NCBI RefSeq assembly: GCF_014138435.1
Contig: NZ_JACJIM010000005.1
Coordinates: forward strand, 496,001-560,000
DNA from: Methylobacterium fujisawaense
GTDB taxonomy: Bacteria; Pseudomonadota; Alphaproteobacteria; Rhizobiales; Beijerinckiaceae
Direction of reading: 5' to 3'
DNA: 64,000 nucleotides
Shown here: positions 62,723 to 64,000 of the stretch, piece by piece
How the letters are laid out: every line of letters starts with the position of its first letter
How positions within the stretch are numbered: the first letter of the stretch is position 1
Made by a program: the position numbers and the translations under genes
The notes under the pieces: generated by a model
The model's database searches: none
What the model saw: the letters and a program-made list of their open reading frames with translations, nothing else
What the model was told of the DNA's origin: nothing

Positions 62723-64000
62723 TTGATCCGCTCGGCGGCACCCGAAAGCGGAGCCCGGACGCCGGACGGAACGCCGTCGCGGCGGGGTCTCGCGATTCTT
62801 CTCGGGCTCTGCGCAGTCCTGGCGGCGACGTGGCTCGCAGGCCGCACCGCAGAACGCTGGGCCCTGTCGGATCTGCGGCGGGCCGCCCGCTCGGCCATCG
62901 GGCTTCAGGTCGGCGTGCTGCTGGCCGAGATGCAGAAGCAGGCCTCGCTGCCGCTTGCACTCGCCACCGACCCCGAAGTCGTCGCCGCACTCGGGCCGGA
63001 TCCGGGCCGCGGCCTTCTGGATCGCGTCGACAAACGGCTCGCACAAATCGCAGCCGCCACCGGCTCGGCGGTCATCTACGTGATCGGCGCCGATGGGCTC
63101 ACGGTCGCAGCCAGCAATGCCGGGAGCGACCGCAGCTTCGTTGGACAGGATTACGGTTTCCGTCCCTATTTCAAGCAGGCCCTGGCCGGCGGCGCCGGAT
63201 CGCAATTCGCCCTCGGCACGGTCAGCAGCCGGCCCGGCCTGTACCTCGCGCGGCGCGTCGGCACTGGCGCCGGGGTCGTCGTGGTGAAGGTGGAGTTCGA
63301 CGCGGTCGAGGCGGCGTGGCGCGCGGCCCACGAGGTGACCTTCGTCACCGATGCCCGGGGCATCGTCCTCGTCACCAGCGAGCCCGGGTGGCGCTTCGAT
63401 ACCCTCGACGCCATCGATGCCGCCGAGCGTGCCCGGATCGAGGCGGGGCAGGAATTCGGGGCGGCGTCCCTCAAGCGGCTGCCGCTGCATCCGATCGCCG
63501 GCAAGCCGGACGCCGTCCGCGTTGCCCGGGGTGCGCTGCCGGCCTGGACCGCGATCCTGTCGCAGGCCCCCGTGCCCGGCACGGACTGGCGGTTGCATAC
63601 GCTGACACCGGTCGGCACCGCCGTCGAGCGCGAGCGGCTTCAGGCCTGGATCATCGCGGCGCTGGCCACGGCGCTCGTCGGGTATGGGCTCTTCGCCGTG
63701 GCCGACCGCGGCCGCCGGACGCGGACCCGGCTGGCGGAGGCCGCTGCGCGCCGGGCGGAGCTTGAAACCCGGGTCGAGGCGCGGACACGCGCGCTGCGCG
63801 AGACCAACGCGCAGTTGCGCGCCGAGATCGCGGAGCGACAGCGCGGCGAGGCCGAACGCGAGCGCCTCGGCCGCGAATTGGCGCAGGCCGGCCGGCTGGC
63901 GGCCCTGGGCCAGTTCGCGGCCAGCATGGCGCACGAGATCAACCAGCCGTTGGCGGCGATCCGCTCCTACGCCGACAACACCGCGATTCTCATCCGCCGT
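62723..64000 (+). CDS. dctB: C4-dicarboxylate sensor histidine kinase DctB-like, truncated by window end
   Basis: An open frame from TTG at 62723 (GGAG six bases upstream) to the window end, 426 residues seen. Membrane segment 1 is LAILLGLCAVLAATWLAG; the periplasmic double-PAS-like sensor includes YVIGADGLTVAASNAGSDRS and FVGQDYGFRPYFKQALAG, the DctB/CitA-type signature. Segment 2 is WIIAALATALVGYGLFAVA, followed by a coiled coil (ETRVEARTRALRETNAQLRA) and the start of the kinase core at GQFAASMAHEINQPLAAIRS (phospho-His in MAHEINQP). It would activate DctD to switch on dctA. The response regulator presumably lies beyond the window. Confidence 0.9.
   Translation, partial: MIRSAAPESGARTPDGTPSRRGLAILLGLCAVLAATWLAGRTAERWALSDLRRAARSAIGLQVGVLLAEMQKQASLPLALATDPEVVAALGPDPGRGLLDRVDKRLAQIAAATGSAVIYVIGADGLTVAASNAGSDRSFVGQDYGFRPYFKQALAGGAGSQFALGTVSSRPGLYLARRVGTGAGVVVVKVEFDAVEAAWRAAHEVTFVTDARGIVLVTSEPGWRFDTLDAIDAAERARIEAGQEFGAASLKRLPLHPIAGKPDAVRVARGALPAWTAILSQAPVPGTDWRLHTLTPVGTAVERERLQAWIIAALATALVGYGLFAVADRGRRTRTRLAEAAARRAELETRVEARTRALRETNAQLRAEIAERQRGEAERERLGRELAQAGRLAALGQFAASMAHEINQPLAAIRSYADNTAILIRR

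Overview
The window is a high-GC (roughly 70 %) alphaproteobacterial sequence, most likely Methylobacterium/Methylorubrum or a close relative. I infer this from codon use, the Rhodobacter-type PE methyltransferase, DUF2778/tlde1, DUF3750 and Tad-type pilus proteins, and a DctA/DctB pair with a sigma-54 promoter. No rRNA, convincing tRNA, CRISPR array or cas gene was found.

Layout. (1) 1-3.3 kb: Cu/heavy-metal P-type ATPase (open at the window edge), a DUF4396 membrane protein and a small zinc-ribbon protein. (2) 3.5-9 kb: plasmid-flavoured accessory DNA with a KfrA-like DNA-binding protein behind a perfect 13-bp palindrome, a predicted HhH/nuclease protein, an ArsR regulator, and a deviant ParA-like protein. 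(3) 9.5-17.8 kb: a seven-gene co-directional block: second deviant ParA-like protein, hypothetical, metallophosphoesterase, soluble FtsH-like AAA/M41 protease, a metallophosphoesterase paralogue that has lost its metal ligands, a PolB-type 3'-5' exonuclease, hypothetical. (4) 18.3-26.9 kb: a Tn7-like transposition module (TnsA, TnsB, TnsC, TniQ) with two unusual extras: a catalytically dead transposase-core paralogue and a free-standing copy of the TnsB N-terminal domain. (5) 27.1-27.8 kb: transporter pseudogene debris. (6) 27.84-37.03 kb: an apparent anti-phage island (Nmad2 + TIR-like protein, divergent from MazG-like + uracil-DNA-glycosylase, then SIR2 + small middle component + SMC ATPase), bracketed by clusters of a ~25-bp motif repeated at ~45-bp spacing. 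(7) 37.2-64 kb: ordinary chromosome: phospholipid genes (psd, aminotransferase, membrane protein, pmtA), lytic transglycosylase, tlde1 protein, mqo, mdcB-like, CoA-transferase, amino-acid ABC transporter with FAD oxidase and XRE-cupin regulator, Tad pilin-like proteins, CheZ-like and HD-GYP proteins, and divergent dctA/dctB.

How it fits together. The chromosome is interrupted by at least 33 kb of acquired DNA. The strongest candidates for undescribed biology are the defence island at 28.4-35.7 kb, the phosphoesterase/AAA-protease/exonuclease operon at 10.7-17.8 kb, and the Tn7-like module with dead transposase parts. A recurring theme is an active enzyme next to an inactivated paralogue (transposase and phosphoesterase, and probably the two P-loop-less ParA-like proteins), which suggests regulatory or structural reuse of enzyme folds.
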